A stretch of 64,000 nucleotides of DNA from Daucus carota subsp. sativus (GCF_001625215.2 NC_030385.2:35799598-35863597), one strand, 5' to 3'; numbered from the stretch's first letter, positions 11,939 to 24,761 are shown. Notes: a model not told the origin generated them from the letters alone. Translations and numbers: made by a program.

Positions 11939-13546
11939 ATAGGTTGTGTGAAACCAACAAGTATTCAAATGAGCATATCTTTTGGAGTATTAATACTGGA
12001 CAGTTATGTCGAGCCCAGCCACTGAGCCAGCACTTCAGGCGAGGCGCAGTTTATCTGTATAAACAAGGAGATTTTTAAGAGTAGTCGAGCAATAAAAACA
12101 GAAGCGGAAAATAAGAGGTGGGGTTATTCGTATCTGGTTGACCATGTCGGTAAGATCCTGCTATCCTTTTGCATGATAGATGATTCATCGCAGTGGGAGA
12201 CCCTATCGTACACCTCCTTTTTTTCTTCTTGGCACACAAAATCTCCAAAGTAAAGCAGGCATTAGCAAGCTTGATGAGCTCAGACCTTTGCAAAACATTG
12301 TCTCAATACACTTCACTTACAAGATTATCATTATTAGATAATGGAAAGCTATGTAGAAAGTAGTGGCAAATCATTTACAAAATTTGACAATCAGCATAAA
12401 TAATTAGGTTTTTATGCACATGTTATATTTGCGCATTAAATATATTATATTACATTCCTTGTGGATGTGGTGCTTGGGGATAGCCGGATAGGGATATATG
12501 TCTGCGCAATGTTGAGAATTGTTAGCTTCTTGTAATTATCAGAATATCAGAAAATATCAGTTTTTTATTTATTTATTTTTGCTAAAATATATTGTCGGAT
12601 CATGGAGAATTAAATCCCAAGATTTTTTTTGAATATTAATTATCGGATCAGAGAGACCTAGGGACAAAGGATAGTTGCAAAAAATTAATTCTTTTTATAA
12701 GAGCTCGTATCTGAAACTCCAAAGTGAGCTTAGAAACTTATTTACCCAAAAGCAAAGTTACAAGTTCAGTTTTTAATATTTTCTTGGCCAGAAGTTATAC
12801 TTTCTAATGCTATAATATTATTTTGACCGAATAAACGGACACTATATATTTCAACATTCAAATAATATTGCAGAGCAGGTACGACCTTATTAATATACTA
12901 CGAGAAATATTTTCACTGCAAGCGTGCACTTAAAAGACTACTAATTGATTAGTTATAGTAGTAATATTTTCTTGTATCCATAGAACTTGTAGCCTGCTTA
13001 TGCTTACTATATGGTTATATCGTAGTATTGTAATTTCTACAAACTCTTGGACAGGTCACTAATTACAAATAAATTTGCAAGTTGCTGAAGTCGATGTGTT
13101 CTAGATAGCAACTAGCTAGCGAGAAGCGACTATGTTTGAATATTATAATTTTCAGTGTTTTATTTTTGGAGGTGGACTGGATATTCTTTTTCATCTCTGG
13201 TTTGTTGTCGTATGTATTGCAGCTGCAGTAACAGTAGTACTGACCCTTGAATTATATTTCAGTTTGTATAATTGAATTAAGTAGTTAATTCAAATGAAGT
13301 CCAAACCCGGTCACTAGGTTACTTTTTATTTATGCACAATTTTTTAAATATTTTCGATTTGTTAAAAAATTTTTAATTATTAATTAAAATATATTTTATC
13401 ATTTTACTGGATACATTCTGATTTGATCAAAAGTCTCCAATAAATATCTAATAAATCCTGAATCGATAAATCAATCGATTAGTTTTAATTTCTGATTTCG
13501 ACAATCATCTTTATATATTATTATTATCGTACAAAATAGAAAGACC
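11939..13546. other. AT-rich spacer with no recognised feature
   Basis: I see no conserved coding frame, RNA gene or terminal-repeat pair in this stretch. Short ORFs here show no recognisable domain. Confidence 0.5.
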
Positions 13547-13549
13547 TTA

Positions 13550-14018
13550 GGGGTCGTTTGGTTCAGCTGATTCTGGTATCAGGTATGGGTTTTGTTCATT
13601 CCAAACCCATACTTGGTGTTTGGTTGTCTATTTTTATAATCTGATACCCATACCTCAAACCCACCTGGAATCAGATTTGATACCTTAGGGGGGAGGTGGG
13701 TATGAGAGAGGGGTATGAGGTATCAAATGAAAATTTTATTAATTCATTTTTATTTATAAAGTTAAATACAATCTCAAAACACATAAATTAAATATGATAT
13801 TTTTTTAATCTGAAATAAGTTATACTTATTTTTATTTACTATTAATTAGTAATATTAGTTATTACTAATTATTTATTTTCATTCCAGTACATAAATTATT
13901 TATTTTCATTCCAGTATTAAACCAAACACAAGATATCAAGAATGATTCCTCAACCCCATACTAGCTTAACCCGATTCCTGATTCCAAACCCATACCGTCT
14001 CGTGAACCAAACGACCCC
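13550..14018. mobile_element. PIF/Harbinger (Tourist-like) MITE with TTA target duplication
   Basis: The ends are GGGGTCGTTTGGTTC at the left and GAACCAAACGACCCC at the right, a perfect 15-bp terminal inverted repeat allowing for one extra left G. The element is flanked by TTA at 13547-13549 and 14019-14021. The inverted similarity continues inward: 'tatcaggtatgggttt' near the left end and 'aacccatac' near the right. It is about 469 bp with no coding capacity. The TTA duplication and TIR style are those of Harbinger MITEs. Confidence 0.85.
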
Positions 14019-14046
14019 TTATTTAGTTTGCATGATTTATAATTAT

Positions 14047-14178
14047 AAATGTTAAATATAAGTAGAAGATCTATAAAGGCCTTCTCTAACACCTTAAGAT
14101 TTTAGATGAAATAGTTCTCTGCATGGTATACCAGAGCCAGGTTTGCGGGAGGTCTCGGGTTCGAGCCCCTGCCACCCC
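14047..14178 (+). repeat. copia-type LTR end, PBS-like site and leader fragment
   Basis: The stretch 'gatctataaaggcc...ctaacaccttaagattttagatgaa' followed by 'atggtataccagagcc' resembles the usual end of plant copia LTRs followed by a decayed tRNA-Met primer site. The next bases (GGGTTCGAGCCCC, 14158-14170) resemble a tRNA B box, often seen just after such primer sites. A second, diverged copy of the LTR segment is at 14862-14917, so this is probably debris of a small LTR or TRIM-like element interrupted by the hAT MITE. Confidence 0.4.
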
Positions 14179-14402
14179 TAGGCCCGGCAATTTGACACGT
14201 ACACGTGTTACGAAACACGTAACACGAAACGAAACGACACGAAAAAAATGGATATGGGTTTCGATTTTTGATACACGAAACACGAACACGAAATTACACG
14301 ATAGATTTCGTGTCGGATATGGGTTTTCATTTTGGGTACACGAAATATTTGTACATAATTTTTATTATATATATGTTATAATATATTATATAAAAAATTG
14401 TG

Positions 14403-14456
<54 letters not shown>

Positions 14457-14750
14457 GCAAATATATATCAGAGATACATTAACAAATTTTTAGAAGATTG
14501 TATGCAAGCATAAATATACCATTCATATTTAATAAAATTATATATAAGAATATATATTAAAACTATTTTTTGATTAAAATTATATTAATATTTTTATATA
14601 TAATATACACGAAAAGTACACGAAACGTTTTAGATCGGATACGGGTTTCAAATTAGGTACACGAAATCAATAACGGATGGATACGGATTTTACCTTCGAG
14701 TACACGAAACACGAAAATACACGAAACGAACGAAACGATTGCCATCTCTA
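14179..14750. mobile_element. hAT-like MITE rich in ACACGAAA subrepeats
   Basis: The left end TAGGCCCGGCAAT and right end ATTGCCATCTCTA are imperfect inverted repeats of the TAGGGGTGGCAAT type. The 8-bp flanks (gccacccc and gtcactcc) match at 6 of 8 positions and fit an aged hAT target duplication. The interior has many ACACGAAA/AACACG motifs at both ends and an (AT)n tract at about 14407-14450. It is non-coding. Confidence 0.55.
14407..14451. repeat. (AT)n microsatellite
   Basis: This is an uninterrupted TA dinucleotide run of more than 40 bp inside the hAT-like MITE. Confidence 0.9.
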
Positions 14751-14758
14751 GTCACTCC

Positions 14759-17070
14759 CAATATTCTCACAATTTAAAATGGACACGAAGGCAATTTATA
14801 CCTCAAAGATGGGCGCCCATAATCCACTATTCAACCCATTATTTAGAGTGAGGTAAGTGTTAAATATAAGTATAAGATCCATAAAAAGACCTCCTCTAAC
14901 GCTCTAACCCATTGAATTTTGAAATTATCGAAAAGCTAGGTTACCACGTTGAATTCAAATATTCTCGAAGTCTAGGCTATTTTATTTATTTTTAATAACA
15001 CATAATTGATCACCTAAGTTCATGTAAATTTCAAGAAGCTTTAGAGTTTAGACTCAATATATAACGAATCACAGCGCATCAAACTATACCAAAAATTAAT
15101 TGACATGGGCCCGTGAGTTAGAACGGGACAAGTGAGTGTTATGCATGAGTATGACTAAGGTTTCTTAGGCTGATATTCAACACTAATAAAACAAAATATA
15201 AATTACAGATATAACATATTTTTTAGAGTAAATGAGAAATTTTAACATGAATTATTTATCTTACACTATTAGAGATAAAATCATTCTGTATCACATATTA
15301 ATTTTTTACGCTCAATAATCAACCATCCCCTTAATGGTATTAATTAAATTCGAAATACACACAATTTGGATTATTTTTTTAATATCTCGACAATGATTAA
15401 GCCTCCGTCTAGTTACGGTGAGACCCGCCGCGCATCCACACATAGTTCACCTCCATTTTGTAATCTTTAAATACAACCAGCCTCAAGCTTCTGTCGTCAA
15501 CTTGTAAGGAGGAGTATGTTTAACTCAATTACAACGGGGTTGCTTTTGAGCATTACATTATGACCACAGTCAATCCATGTTGACTCTCTCTGCCTTGTTA
15601 AAAGTTTTCGCATTTATATATTTCTCCTGTGTACAATGTCATTCCTGTCATCCCGTGTGAAATCAATCTTCAAATTGCATACTCCATAAAGCTGCAGTCC
15701 GTGATACCACCTTTTGTTTATTGTAATTTGGCAAGTGCATTGGCTTCTTTCTTTGACCATTAAAGAAACTAATATACGGAGAATGCTGAGTAACTGAATA
15801 TTTTACTATCAGAATAGCAATGGGATTATAATTTTAACTGAAAGTATTCGGAGTACATATGGGTACTATAATATTGACATAATTAGGATTGCGACATATT
15901 TAAAGTTGTTATAGCATCTCCACCCCTCGGAAATATATGTAGTTAAAATTTAATAAATAATATTATAAACAAAAATATAGATAATATATACATTTTTGTT
16001 CACTTCGGCCATTACGTTTCTCTAAAAATATAGTTAATCTACTTTGTTAATTATGTTTGGCCAAGTATAGTAAGATTGTACATTATTTATTATCATTAAA
16101 ATACAGTGCGGTGAAAAGCGGGAATCGTACTTTGTCGGTGAAGTAATTGAACAATAATTAATTGGAAATTAATTGAATTGATCCGGGACTAATTGAAAAT
16201 TTAATTAGTTAAGTGAGCTACAGAACATAGATTAATCGGTGATTAATCATCGACTTCTAGACCTGAGTTAAAATGATATATTATATTTATAATAATTTGA
16301 AATAATAAGTATATAGTCAATCAATATAGTCATCACCATCAAGATAAAATGTGTTACAAGTTCGGTAAATTTTACAAATATCTTAGATATTCAATTTAGC
16401 CAATCATTTTCGGCCAACACGATTGGAGATGTTTTTATGTAGTTATTGTACTATATGTAATGTAATAATTTTATCTTATAATTTAGGTACTAACGGAGAT
16501 ACCATATCTATAATATAACTAACGGAGATACCATATCTATAATATAACAACCATGAAAAAATAAACACTCTGATGAAATGTTAGACTTGGTTGCAAAAAA
16601 ACAAGATGTTATATTTGGTGTTAAAAGATAAAATTATAATTGTCACGTAGGCATTAAGGGGGAATGGATAGAATAGCAAATTTAATAATTTTTGTTTCAT
16701 TTCATCTATAAGATGGTTGAAAATTGACTAAGTATAGATCATTTAATATTATTTTAAATCAACTCACTGGAATAAAAAATTTATTTTAATAACACAAATC
16801 TCTTTTTTTCACTAAATTATTGCAATAGCTATAAACCATCTTGACTCTAACATGTACACGAGGGGAGAACTGCCCTTCCCAGCCAGTAAAAACACACGTT
16901 TGGTTTGACTGGCAAAGCAACGTCAGATTGTAGACTTTTCCAGCTCGCTCACCTGTTTGAACTTGCCTCGAAATGACGGACGCTAGTGTGCATGTGTTTT
17001 GAAATTTATAATCCCATTCTTTTTTCTTGGCGTATTATGAAATGGACCACTTGCCCCCTTCTCTATTCAT
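14759..17070. other. AT-rich spacer upstream of the MYB gene
   Basis: Apart from the diverged LTR-like segment at 14862-14917 and a 29-bp tandem duplication at 16485-16542 (unit beginning 'actaacggagatacc'), I find no gene or element. The last few hundred bases before 17071 are likely to hold the MYB promoter. Confidence 0.45.
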
Positions 17071-17071
17071 C

Positions 17072-17081
17072 TATATATAAA
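17072..17081 (+). promoter_or_regulatory. TATA box of the MYB gene
   Basis: The sequence TATATATAA lies about 115 bp upstream of the MYB start codon, with a pyrimidine-rich stretch beginning about 20-30 bp downstream, as expected for a transcription start. The assignment rests on position and sequence only. Confidence 0.55.
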
Positions 17082-17191
17082 CCGACCCACATTCTTATTC
17101 CCCAATCTCATTTCAAGCTTTTAACTCATCACTTCTCTTCGCAACTCATATATTTTCATACCAACAAAGTAACTAAACAACTATATTCAGA

Positions 17192-18675
17192 ATGGTGAGA
17201 GCTCCTTGTTGCGAGAAGATGGGACTGAAGAAAGGTCCATGGACTCGAGACGAAGATCAGATTCTTATCAATCATGTCACTCTTCATGGCCATGACAATT
17301 GGCGAGCTCTTCCTAAACAAGCTGGTAATTAATTAAGCTCACTTTTCTCTATACTTGGCCATTTCTTTTACAATACACGGGTTATTGATTTTTTGATATA
17401 TTGATCATCAGGTTTGTTAAGATGCGGGAAGAGTTGTAGGCTTCGGTGGACAAATTATCTGCGGCCGGACATAAAACGAGGAAATTTCAGTCAAGAGGAG
17501 GAGGAAACTATCATCAACTTGCATGAAGTTCTTGGAAACAGGTGTGTACACAACTCTACTTACGCACAGATACGAGGAGACTTGTATTGACTTGTGCTTC
17601 TAGATTTGTACTCCCTCCGTCCCCTTTTACATGTTCATTTTGATTTTGACCAGTCAAATTGACTGAATTTTGACTGAATTTTACATGTATCAGATAATTG
17701 TGAAAAATATTAAAAATTATACCATTAGAAAGTATATTTAGTCTACTTTAATATGTAACTTTCAGATTTTAAAAATAATAAATAGATAATTTGTAATGTT
17801 TAATCAAAAATTGATCAATTTGACTCCTCGAAAAGCAAAATGGACATATAAAAGGGGACGGAGGGAGTAATTATTGTAAGAATTTTCAATTTGTTACCAA
17901 AGACATCACAAAAAGGTGGCACTCAAATTTCCCTAGTTTTAAAATTTTCAAAGGCAAGTGGGACTGAATGGATACAACTTTTGAAAAATTGATCCTCCAT
18001 GATGTATATTCAATTATTTTCAGTGGTAGTATAAAAATACCACATGTATGTGAAATCAGATCTTTTACGAGTTCGGTAAAATTCGCCCATATTTACAAGT
18101 CAGAATTCATATATACCGGATGTGTTTGATTTGATTTTACATATACTAATCATATTTTATCTTGGATATGCAGATGGTCTGCAATTGCAGCAAGCTTACC
18201 AGGACGAACAGACAATGAGATTAAAAATGTGTGGCACACTCATCTAAAAAAGAGAATCAACAAAGTTCCAAAAACTACTGCCCCAACATCCCATAATGCA
18301 GAACAATCAAGTGATCTGAAATTTACCTCCCCTTCGAGATTTCAAGTTAAGGATGATATTTCCCAGCAAAATTCCCCTCAACAACAATCATCAATGACCA
18401 CCAGTAGTGCTGAAGATAACACGAGTGCTGAACCCTTGACCGATTTTCTCGAAGTCGATGATTCATTCTGGTCCGAAGTATTTTCGAGCGAGAACTCCAG
18501 CGACACAAGTGAGTTTCTAGCGGATAATGGTGGTACAGCTACGAGTGGATTTAACGGTGATGACTTCCATCTTCAATTCCCGGAATTCGATAATGATCAC
18601 ATGAACAGGGATATCATGGACAATTTCTGGTACGATATGTTAACAAATTCATCTGGGCCGCTACCGGAATTTTAA
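17192..18675 (+). CDS. MYB14: R2R3-MYB transcription factor, subgroup 2 (MYB13/14/15-like)
   Basis: Three exons: 17192-17324, 17412-17541 and 18174-18675, 765 nt in total (254 aa). The N-terminus [18 protein letters not shown] is followed by R2 (about residues 14-61, with the W-W-W spacing) and R3 (about 67-112, ending [13 protein letters not shown]). The two introns are at the classic R2R3-MYB positions. The bHLH-binding signature of R3 is not seen. The C-terminus carries DDSFWSEVF, matching the subgroup-2 motif, and an acidic tail ending PLPEF. Subgroup-2 MYBs are nuclear regulators linked to cold and defence responses and to phenylpropanoid or stilbene genes. Which of MYB13, 14 or 15 it is cannot be settled here. 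Intron 2 (632 bp) carries a Stowaway MITE. All motifs are intact. Confidence 0.93.
17611..17867. mobile_element. Stowaway-type MITE in MYB intron 2
   Basis: The ends CTCCCTCCGTCCCC and GGGGACGGAGGGAG form a perfect terminal inverted repeat with the Tc1/Mariner Stowaway consensus. They are flanked by TA on both sides (17609-17610 and 17868-17869). The element is about 257 bp and inserted in an intron, so it does not disturb the reading frame. Confidence 0.92.
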
Positions 18676-19150
18676 ATGAAAGATGTTCCGGCCGTTTTAG
18701 AGTAGATGAGTAATGGGAGTTAAATAGCGACTTTGGAAATCATAGGTGATTATATTTCTGGTTTTCTATTTTTCTTGTTACCGATTATTACTAGCCATAG
18801 GCTTACCGTTTTGGTGTGTAGTGTACAACATTCCAATGTAGATAAAGACCAATACAATCTAATTAAGCAAGCCTCGGGCGTTAAGCAAAAAAAAAGTGCT
18901 CATACATTTGTATATATACTCATGTAATTTGGCCTTGTTTTTCTCAAATAATTCCGTTGATATATTTGTATACACGTAAATAATAAGTACTTGTGAAAAT
19001 TAAAGTTTATATATATTTTCTATTTTAATATAATTCAAGCACATGCAAGTTCATATTTGTTTCACCGACCTCACATCATTGCTGTACAAAATGCGCTCTA
19101 GTAGTGGATTAAGTTGAAAATTCTCATACATACATATATATATATAGGCG
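18676..19150. other. MYB 3' untranslated and downstream flank
   Basis: AT-rich sequence after the MYB stop. It presumably includes the 3' UTR and polyadenylation signals, but no single canonical AATAAA stands out at a convincing distance. No other feature is seen. Confidence 0.4.
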
Positions 19151-19308
19151 GAGGATCCTAAGAAAACTCAGCTTATCAAGAAAACCGAGAAACCCTGCTA
19201 ATCACCGTTGATCACGTATGCGTATTTAATAATATACTGTATTGTAATAATTAATCATGTCAATCAAATCTAGCGTATACAGGGCAATTTTGTAACATAA
19301 ATATATCC

Positions 19309-20516
19309 CAAATCAATCACACATTAATACCAGCTTTAAATAGATTCTTCATATCTTAATCAATCAATCATTTAATGTATATTCAATTCGAATTTCAAAT
19401 TTCAAATTTCAAATTTCAAATTTTAAAAGATTCACCTTGAAAATATTTCTTAAAAAAATACTACTTTACATTTAACATATAATATTTGTAACAGAATATC
19501 TCAGAGAATCTTGTATATACATATTTAAAAAAAATTCTTGATTTAGAATGATAGAATATATTGGAGAATCTCGTATCGGAGATATTTAACAATATTATTA
19601 AAATTATAATAACATTACACTAACAATATAAAATTACCATAAGTATCTAAATCATGTGAATGAATATATTTTATAAATACATTAAAATTCCAATAAAAAA
19701 ATTATAAGAAGATTCGTGAAAACAATGGTTAGAGATTCGTTAGGAACACATGTAGAACACATTAAAAAAATATTTGTATCATATATAATCAAACTATCAA
19801 AATTCATAATAAAACCTTTAGCAGAATCTTAGTTTATTTATTAAATAAGTTTAATAATAAACTTAATAATTAAATTAAATTAAATCATCAAACTAATAAA
19901 ATTAGTTAAAATTTAAATTATGCTATAGATCAAACACTTAATAGAATCTTAACATTATTAATGTAATAGAATCTTAACGTTATTAATTATGTTATAAGTC
20001 AAACACTTAATAGAATCTTAACATTATTAATATATATATTGAAGATTCTCTAAAATATTTTATTATTTCTAATAATAAATATTTGAAAAATCTAGTGGGA
20101 ACTAAGTATTCGTTTAACATTTGAAAGTTTCTTGAAGTGTTCTTTTAAATATTATTATAATTTTTGAATTAGGATTCTTTAACATTAATTAGTTTGTAAT
20201 TCTTCAAAATAATATTAATTTGAAAATATTTGAAGAGTCAAAGAATATTATAGGGTGAATAATTTGTATAAAAAAAAATTAAATATTCAAAAAGAATCTT
20301 GCACGATACAAATATTTATTACTAAAAATAATAAAATATTTTAGAGAATCTTCTATATATATTAAGAATATTAAGATTCTATTAAGTGTTTAACATATAA
20401 CATATTATAAATTATAGCTAATTTTATTAATTTTGTGATTTAATTTATTTTAATTATTAATTTTATTATCAAACTTATTGAATATATAAACTAAGATTCT
20501 GCTAAAAGTTTTATCA
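19309..20516. repeat. 1.2-kb tandem duplication, copy 1
   Basis: A 1208-bp unit starting CAAATCAATCACACATTAAT repeats directly at 20517. The unit holds a (CAAATTT)n tract and a self-complementary region. Confidence 0.92.
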
Positions 20517-21723
20517 CAAATCAATCACACATTAATACCAGCTTTAAATAGATTCTTCATATCTTAATCAATCAATCATTTAATGTATATTCAATTCGAA
20601 TTTCAAATTTCAAATTTCAAATTTCAAATTTTAAAAGATTCACCTTGAAAATATTTCTTAAAAAAATACTACTTTACATTTAACATATAATATTTGTAAC
20701 AGAATATCTCAGAGAATCTTGTATATACATATTTAAAAAAAATTCTTGATTTAGAATGATAGAATATATTGGAGAATCTCGTATCGGAGATATTTAACAA
20801 TATTATTAAAATTATAATAACATTACACTAACAATATAAAATTACCATAAGTATCTAAATCATGTGAATGAATATATTTTATAAATACATTAAAATTCCA
20901 ATAAAAAAATTATAAGAAGATTCGTGAAAACAATGGTTAGAGATTCGTTAGGAACACATGTAGAACACATTAAAAAAATATTTGTATCATATATAATCAA
21001 ACTATCAAAATTCATAATAAAACCTTTAGCAGAATCTTAGTTTATTTATTAAATAAGTTTAATAATAAACTTAATAATTAAATTAAATTAAATCATCAAA
21101 CTAATAAAATTAGTTAAAATTTAAATTATGCTATAGATCAAACACTTAATAGAATCTTAACATTATTAATGTAATAGAATCTTAACGTTATTAATTATGT
21201 TATAAGTCAAACACTTAATAGAATCTTAACATTATTAATATATATATTGAAGATTCTCTAAAATATTTTATTATTTCTAATAATAAATATTTGAGAAATC
21301 TAGTGGGAACTAAGTATTCGTTTAACATTTGAAAGTTTCTTGAAGTGTTCTTTTAAATATTATTATAATTTTTGAATTAGGATTCTTTAACATTAATTAG
21401 TTTGTAATTCTTCAAAATAATATTAATTTGAAAATATTTGAAGAGTCAAAGAATATTATAGGGTGAATAATTTGTATAAAAAAAATTAAATATTCAAAAA
21501 GAATCTTGCACGATACAAATATTTATTACTAAAAATAATAAAATATTTTAGAGAATCTTCTATATATATTAAGAATATTAAGATTCTATTAAGTGTTTAA
21601 CATATAACATATTATAAATTATAGCTAATTTTATTAATTTTGTGATTTAATTTATTTTAATTATTAATTTTATTATCAAACTTATTGAATATATAAACTA
21701 AGATTCTGCTAAAAGTTTTATCA
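20517..21723. repeat. 1.2-kb tandem duplication, copy 2
   Basis: This is the second copy of the unit, about 1207 bp. I see only two differences from copy 1: one base fewer in a poly-A run (near 21477) and an A-to-G change (TTTGAAAAATC versus TTTGAGAAATC). Such identity in AT-rich non-coding DNA points to a very recent duplication or an assembly artefact. Confidence 0.92.
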
Positions 21724-22470
21724 CAAATTTTAGTTTGATTATATATAATACAAGATTTTTTTTAGTGTGTTCTGCCTGTTTTCCTAACGAATCTTTAACC
21801 ATTGTTCTAACGAATCATCTTATGAAAGTTTTTATTAGAATCTTAATGTATCTATAAAATAAACTCATCCACATGATTTAGAAACTTATAATAATTTTAT
21901 ATTGTTAATAGAATCTTATTACAATTTTAATATATAATTAAAGAATCATATAATATTCATCAAAAAAAAAGAATCATATAATAGAATTTAATATATAATA
22001 AATATATTGAATATTAAATAGCAGAAATCTAATGTCATTAGCGAATTACTTAGTAGAATCTTAATAACACTCATATGACACTTGATAGAATATTAATAAA
22101 ATCTATAATGGAATCTTAATGTATTTATTAGTATGACATTTAGTAAAAGCTTATGTTTTCTAAATTTATAATTTAATTGATTCCGGTAAGTGCTTTATTA
22201 GAAGTTAGTATATTCATTATGATATGTGCAAAAATTTATGGTAATTGATTGATTTTTGGAAATGTATGTCACATTAATTGATACTAGAAAATAGAATTTT
22301 GGAAATGCCATAAATAAAAGATATGCAAATATTCACAAGATTTTGTCAAAGATTGTCCTTCTATTTTGGATATATTCTGATTGCATTTAAAAAAGGAATA
22401 CCGTACAATGTACGTAATTAATACTGGTTTTCTCAGTTTTCTTCATACGTAGGTTTTCTCTGGAACCTCA

Positions 22471-22473
<3 letters not shown>

Positions 22474-22525
<52 letters not shown>

Positions 22526-22533
22526 GTATATAT
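22474..22533. repeat. (TA)n microsatellite
   Basis: Interrupted TA dinucleotide tract at the right flank of the foldback element. Confidence 0.9.
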
Positions 22534-23896
22534 ATTCACCGATTTCAAAATTTATGAAAAATCATATATTTTCATCAGTTAAATAATCAAATTTTTGGGT
22601 CTGATATTTTTAATTATTCTAATTACATCCAAGAATTCTGATGACAGAATTCAACATCTTAAAATCATCAAAACGAGGACAAAGATAGAGCCTTCAAGGA
22701 TTCCAACATAATATGTATAATATTTTGATTACGTTGAAGAAAGCATATATAATATGTCCTACTAATCCAAAGTTTTTGTTCATCTGTATCGTTCTCGTTC
22801 GTTTTGGCATGTTGTAATTTTTATTTATACATTTAACGTACGCTTTTTTAAATTTGAATGAATGTCTTTCTTATTATTATAAATTTTGTTTTCAAATATA
22901 AATATTATTATTATTATTGGTCATATATTATAATTAATCAGATAGTGTTAATATGCTAAATTAATTTAAATCTTATAAACTAAACTATATAAATAATAAA
23001 CTTATTGTTTTAAAATTAAAATAAATTGGGAACAATATATAGTGCTTACTCAGTGATCCAAATTTTGAATCAGGATATGATCATTATTAGAAGAGAATTT
23101 TAAATATTCTATTTTTATTAATAAAATGTCACGAAGTAAAAATATTCATATTATTTGACTCGTAAGATACCGTTCAAACTGTAATTTCTTTTATGAAGTC
23201 CGGATACATACACTTCGCATAGTGTATTTTAATCATTGTTACCGAGAATACGAGGAATATACTGGCGTGTGTGCACATACTTGCATAATTTATTACTGTA
23301 TTGTATATGCATTCCGCATAGACGGCTGACTATAACAGCCTGGGTGATTATATTTTGTTGGGATGAGTCAAAATACAGCTTATTATTGCTGAAGTTAAAA
23401 TGACAAAGATCAATGTTACGTAAAACTTGGTGACATAATAATTTTAGTCATGTAATATAATCATTGTTCTAATATAATTTTTAAAATAGCAACAATTGTA
23501 TTCAAATTTTACTAGCTTTAATCAGTTGTTTTTATTGAAGTTGGTTGCGTGATGCAGCATGGTTATATCCATCTTAAATCTAAATATATGATCAACTAAT
23601 TGTTTAGGTTTTCCCCCATCACTTAATTGTTTATGTTGGGGACCGGAATCAACACGTATTTAAGTATTTTTATAAGATATAGTTGGAAAATTATTTTGAA
23701 TTTTTTCTATATAAAAATATGATGTGCAAATTTTTATTTGAAAATAAATTATGAAATTATATTTTATATACGTTTTAAAATACGTGTTGAGTAATGAAAA
23801 ATATGATAATGAAATGAAATGAGAATGATATAGGACTATGAGTCTATGACTATACATTATAATCATAAAACAAACTACAATCATATCATATAAATA
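22534..23896. other. AT-rich spacer with no recognised feature
   Basis: No coding frame with a recognisable domain and no clear terminal repeats. The small frame at 23660-23938 on the minus strand is low-complexity. Confidence 0.4.
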
Positions 23897-24022
23897 ACTA
23901 AAAACATGTCTTTCTGTTAAATAAATATTTGTTATCATATACGTTCATGTCAGATACTTACTAAAAACATGTCTTTCTGTTAAATAAGTATTTGTTACAA
24001 TATAAGTTCATGTCAGATACTT
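23897..24022. repeat. 63-bp tandem duplication
   Basis: The unit starting ACTAAAAACATGTCTTTCTG occurs at 23897 and again at 23960 with a few substitutions. Confidence 0.85.
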
Positions 24023-24046
24023 ATATAGATAGTTCACCTTAAAGGT

Positions 24047-24567
24047 AGGGGTGATCACGGTGCGGGCGGTGCGGTTTTTGGCTAAAACTGCAAACCAAAC
24101 CGTGTGTGCAGTTTTGTCAATTTCTCAAACCGCAACCGCACCGCAAAGAGTTAAAACCACGTAAACCGCATCACAAAAAAGCGGTGCGGTTGCGGTGCGG
24201 TTTATGCGGTTTATACATTCAAATAGTTTTTAAAAATTTGATAATAATCAAATATTCTTCGAAGAAAATAAAAGTTAAAAAATTAAATTTAAATCATGAA
24301 TTAACATAAATTGAACTACTGCATTTAAGCAAATTTGCAGACACTAAATAAGTACAAAATCATACCAGAAGCACCAGACAACAGATCAGAGGCACTGGCC
24401 TTCTGCTTGAATTTATTGTTCAATATAAACATGATTAACAAAATGTAAAATGTCTTAGCAGAGGTAGGGTTGAGTAATGTCATAATGTGTCTCTGGTTTA
24501 GACATGAGCTTGATAGGTAATGTCTAGTTGATAAATTAATATATATGTCTATAATATAAATAATTAG

Positions 24568-24600
<33 letters not shown>

Positions 24601-24753
24601 ATGCGGTGCGGTATGGTTTTAACCACATTCTGTAAAATCAAAACCGCAACTCGCACCGGCCCTTGCGGTTTGACAAAATTTCAAACCGCAACCGCACCAC
24701 AAAATTTAAAAACCATGCGAGCGATTTTTGCGGTTTGATGATCACCCCTACAG
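24047..24753. mobile_element. hAT-like MITE rich in GCGGTGCGGTTT motifs
   Basis: The left end AGGGGTGATCAC and right end GATGATCACCCCT are inverted repeats. The 8-bp sequence TTAAAGGT flanks the element at 24039-24046 and 24754-24761, the hAT target-duplication length. Inside, GCGGTGCGGTTT blocks near the left end are mirrored by AAACCGCAACCGCACC near the right. It is about 707 bp and non-coding, with a (TA)n tract at about 24569-24593. Confidence 0.75.
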
Positions 24754-24761
24754 TTAAAGGT

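Larger units (their letters stand above)
19151..22469. mobile_element. foldback, Mutator-like non-autonomous element (about 3.3 kb)
   Basis: The left end (GAGGATCC, then AAGAAAACTCAG and AAGAAAACCGAG) and the right end read in reverse complement (GAGGTTCC, then AGAGAAAACC and AAGAAAACTGAG) are long imperfect inverted repeats. Inner arms are also inverted: the stretch around 19600-20080 (motifs AGAATCTTA, ATCAAACACTTAATAGAATC) reappears inverted around 20280-20510 and 21490-22150. It has no transposase ORF. Both ends abut TA-rich simple repeats, so a 9-bp target duplication cannot be confirmed. The name MULE-like rests on long TIRs and size; a generic foldback element is the alternative. Confidence 0.6.

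Noticed and set aside
14120-14173. tRNA gene at the GGGTTCGAGCCCC motif
   Set aside because: Only a B-box-like motif is present. The preceding sequence fits a decayed retroelement primer site, not a foldable tRNA.
14123-14482. Plus-strand ORF of 119 codons
   Set aside because: It runs through a PBS-like site, a MITE and an (AT)n tract; the peptide ends in low-complexity IYIYIY.
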